From: Hofstenia miamia
Lineage: Eukaryota; Xenacoelomorpha; Acoela
Direction: 5' to 3'
Length of the DNA: 64,000 bases
Assembly (NCBI GenBank): GCA_004352715.1
Contig: SCFE01000004.1
Coordinates: 2,195,021 to 2,259,020, forward strand
The notes beneath the pieces were generated by a model, which saw only the letters and a list, made by a program, of their open reading frames with translations, searched no databases and had not been told where the DNA came from. Position numbers and translations under genes: made by a program. Position 1 is the stretch's first letter, and the number at the start of each line of letters is the position of its first letter. Shown here piece after piece: positions 60,968 through 64,000 of this stretch.

Positions 60968-61415
60968 GGGGGACTTTCATCTAAAATTAAAAACTGTCAG
61001 AATGCTACTATATTGCTCAATAATCAATAGAAAAGTCCCTATAGTATGCGGGGAGGGTTTAAATATTAAATAATTTGAAAATATTCAGCATTTAACTAAA
61101 CATTTTGTTACGTCAGAGGAAATAATTGAAAATATCCCATGCGCATTTAAGCAATATGGTATGGAGAAAACCCACCAAATTTGGATGACCTTAAAAACTC
61201 ACTAAATGTAAAAATATGATAAAAAACCTTTATAAAAAAACCATGTATGTTGCCCACAATTTCGCGGGAAAGTTCATTTAGGTTCTCTAGAGTTTAATAC
61301 TGAATATCTCAAAATAATATTGAAATCCTGGTCGCCTACTATACGAAATTTTCTATTGATTAGTCATATATATAGTAGCATTTTAGCAGTTTTCAATTTT
61401 GTGTGAAAGTTCCCC
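60968..61415. mobile_element. MITE copy 2 (GGGGGACTTTCA family)
   Basis: Aligns end to end with 41433-41876. It keeps CG at several sites where copy 1 has CA, TG or AA (for example GCGCATTTAAGC against GCATATTTAAGC; TTTCGCGGGAAAG against TTTCATGGGAAAG). Confidence 0.8.
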
Positions 61416-61469
61416 ATTGATATATTTCTATTTTGGACTCTGAATCTACAGAGTTGGGGATGCTGTATA

Positions 61470-62720
61470 AGTTCGTAAAATTTGTGTTCGTAAAACATAA
61501 GTTCGTAAATATATAAGAGCTTACATCGACCGGAATTTACGATTTAGAAAGAGAAGGCCAAAAATTAAAACACCAAAAATTAAAATCCCCAAGAAATAAA
61601 ATGCCAAAAATTTTAATCCCAAATAATGAAAATACCAAAGAAATAAAAGATCAAAAACAGACAGAAATAAAATGCCAAAGAATTAAAATACCAAACAGTG
61701 AAAATGCCAAAGAATTAAAATACCAAAAGTGAAAATCCCAAAGAATTAAAATACCAAATTAAGGGAAGGCAATCAAATTCAAATGTGGCACTCCAATCAG
61801 AGTGTTGTTTATAGAATTTGGTTGTGCTAAATAGTAACACGCTACATGAGGGTGTAATATCAAATTATTTCATGAACTTTGCATTTTAATCAAATTACAA
61901 TGAGCGCGATATATATTTATGTACAAAAGAGTACTATTTAATACAAAATATTGATTTGCATAAATATACTTTTATAGTGAAATTTATTCATTTTTTATGA
62001 CTTGTTTTAAAAGCTGTCATACTTAAACAAAGGCGTTAGTTAATTGTAATGTGATTAAATATATCCCTAATTGGAATAGTGTTTTTGGTGTTTTAATTGT
62101 TTGCTCTTTTATGTCATAAGTATTTGGTTATTTATTTCTTTGGCATTTTAATTTTTGGGATTAAATGTAAATGCCGAATTTACGGTGACTAAGGAATTTA
62201 CATCAACTGAAATTTACATAGACCAAAACTTACATTGACTAGAAATCAGATATCATTGATAGCCAAACCCAAATATGATTGAAAATACAGTTATCCATTA
62301 CAAATGAATATTTTTAGCTTAAGAAATTCGAAATTATATTAAAATGTGAAGAAAGAATTCAATTAAGCTAAGAAATTTTTTGCAAAAGAAATTAAGTGTG
62401 AAACGTATATATGCAAACTCAGACTAGAAAATGCTAATTTCTGGCTAGTCACTATATACATATTACATATAAAATTGAACTTAAGATTCATCAAACCAAA
62501 TTCAATCTCACACTTAAGTGTATTCAAACTTTAACAAAACCTAAGTATTATTTTATGCTGGTATCTTACAATTCAAATTAAATATACATAAAATTTGATT
62601 TTTTTTGCAACTTCAGATAATTACCAAATTGGTTTCATACGATCCTATAATTTGAAAAGAATTTTCATGTTAAAAATGATCAATATATACTCCAGTCAAT
62701 GTAAATTCTGGTCAATGTAA
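61470..62720. repeat. minisatellite-rich inverted-repeat region
   Basis: At 61470-61520, GTTCGTAAA occurs three times. At 61558-61757, a ~17-bp unit like AAAATACCAAAGAATTA occurs many times. Reverse-complement pieces of that unit lie near 62135-62165 (TTCTTTGGCATTTTAATTTT, then TTGGGATTAA). A second short unit related to GAATTTACATCAACT repeats near 62155-62240 and in inverted form near 62690-62730 (GTCAATGTAAATTCTG, twice). There is no coding capacity; this resembles a fold-back transposon. Confidence 0.6.
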
Positions 62721-62991
62721 ATTCTGTATGCCTTTTTTACAAAGTGCGCTAAAAGTTACAGTCTGCTAAAAAATAAAAATTAACATAAGATAGGCATTTA
62801 ATTAATTATGATAATTCAAAGTTGCTCTAATTATAATATAATTTTACATTTTAATATTTTAGAGTGTTGTTTGATAAATTTCATTATAAAAACAGTGGTG
62901 AAGTATTCACCCTTTACTTGTAAAACTCAAAATCAATGTGGTATCTTTATCACCTTCCCAGATCCTGCATTACATCATTAAAATATTATTG

Positions 62992-63344
62992 TAGAGTCAC
63001 TCAGGGAAATTCGTGTTTTATTTAGTTGATTTTTTACTTCATTTTTGTATTAACGTCATCATGACGTCAGAGTTATATATTTCGACTTTAGGTTTACGAA
63101 GGAACTCATGTCCCCTCGAAGGTGCTATACGTGTTGCTCAAATGTAATTTGAATTGCGAGGGAAATTGATAACATGAACGATTAATTTTGATTGTAAACT
63201 AAGGCAGGTAGTTATTTATTGTTAACCATGTATAAATTGAGTAACCGTGTAGAAAATGGTCAATAGATTTTATCTATCCTCAATTACTGTTACTCTTCTC
63301 TCCGTTACTTTATTTGGTATTTTACTATGAAAATAATTGCTTAA
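62992..63344. repeat. dispersed repeat, CpG-rich copy
   Basis: Partner of 45474-45765. It runs into the terminal gap. Confidence 0.7.
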
Positions 63345-64000
63345 NNNNNNNNNNNNNNNNNNNNNNNNNNNNNNNNNNNNNNNNNNNNNNNNNNNNNNNN
63401 NNNNNNNNNNNNNNNNNNNNNNNNNNNNNNNNNNNNNNNNNNNNNNNNNNNNNNNNNNNNNNNNNNNNNNNNNNNNNNNNNNNNNNNNNNNNNNNNNNNN
63501 NNNNNNNNNNNNNNNNNNNNNNNNNNNNNNNNNNNNNNNNNNNNNNNNNNNNNNNNNNNNNNNNNNNNNNNNNNNNNNNNNNNNNNNNNNNNNNNNNNNN
63601 NNNNNNNNNNNNNNNNNNNNNNNNNNNNNNNNNNNNNNNNNNNNNNNNNNNNNNNNNNNNNNNNNNNNNNNNNNNNNNNNNNNNNNNNNNNNNNNNNNNN
63701 NNNNNNNNNNNNNNNNNNNNNNNNNNNNNNNNNNNNNNNNNNNNNNNNNNNNNNNNNNNNNNNNNNNNNNNNNNNNNNNNNNNNNNNNNNNNNNNNNNNN
63801 NNNNNNNNNNNNNNNNNNNNNNNNNNNNNNNNNNNNNNNNNNNNNNNNNNNNNNNNNNNNNNNNNNNNNNNNNNNNNNNNNNNNNNNNNNNNNNNNNNNN
63901 NNNNNNNNNNNNNNNNNNNNNNNNNNNNNNNNNNNNNNNNNNNNNNNNNNNNNNNNNNNNNNNNNNNNNNNNNNNNNNNNNNNNNNNNNNNNNNNNNNNN
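63345..64000. other. assembly gap to window end
   Basis: All N. Confidence 0.95.

Noticed and set aside
1-64000. tRNA, rRNA genes and CRISPR arrays
   Set aside because: No cloverleaf, rRNA block or spaced direct repeats were recognised on either strand; CRISPR is not expected in animal DNA.

Overview
The window is AT-rich (about 30% GC by eye) invertebrate animal nuclear DNA. It has short spliced exons in long introns, TA microsatellites, runs of N, and remains of at least seven classes of transposable element. Nothing points to a bacterium, plasmid or virus genome. The species cannot be named from sequence alone. Patchy CpG depletion and small introns would suit an ascidian or another invertebrate with mosaic DNA methylation, but that is inference.

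Host genes. Three exons on the minus strand (1732-1910, 6975-7078, 7123-7203) join in consistent phase and encode part of an unrecognised, probably extracellular protein. Five exons on the plus strand (10855-10890, 11007-11186, 15652-15826, 16821-16959, 21757-21854) encode a chloride intracellular channel (CLIC/EXC-4) family protein, with one middle exon not found. A possible host exon at 54513-54637 resembles a GPS/GAIN-type region of a polycystin/REJ-like protein; that call is weak.

Layout. 1-10 kb: minus-strand LINE fragments at 1-638, 5062-6830 and 9180-9620, a mariner-type transposase remnant at 680-986, and the three-exon minus-strand gene. 10.8-21.9 kb: the CLIC gene. 21.5-24.0 kb: two MITEs. 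25.4-54.35 kb: a continuous CpG-poor block made mostly of mobile DNA. It holds a fold-back element with tandem repeats (26.6-29.0 kb), a full-length but broken Ty3/gypsy element with an extra third ORF (29.4-40.9 kb), a MITE, opposing LTRs around an assembly gap (43.1-45.2 kb), and a 6.9-kb terminal-inverted-repeat element (46071-52985) carrying a small TRIM-like LTR element. 54.5-63.3 kb: a Penelope-like reverse transcriptase (55.7-57 kb, cut by gaps), a decayed LINE (58.6-60.3 kb), another MITE copy and a minisatellite-rich inverted-repeat region.

How it fits together. The genes do not form a pathway; this is a repeat-rich stretch in and around introns. The strongest large-scale signal is that three repeat families each have one copy inside the 25.4-54.35 kb block and one CpG-richer copy elsewhere, and CpG is lost in the copy inside. 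The LTR family also has one CpG-rich copy within the block. This suggests regional, age-dependent decay of methylated CpG. Several N gaps have repeated flanks and are probably assembly artefacts.
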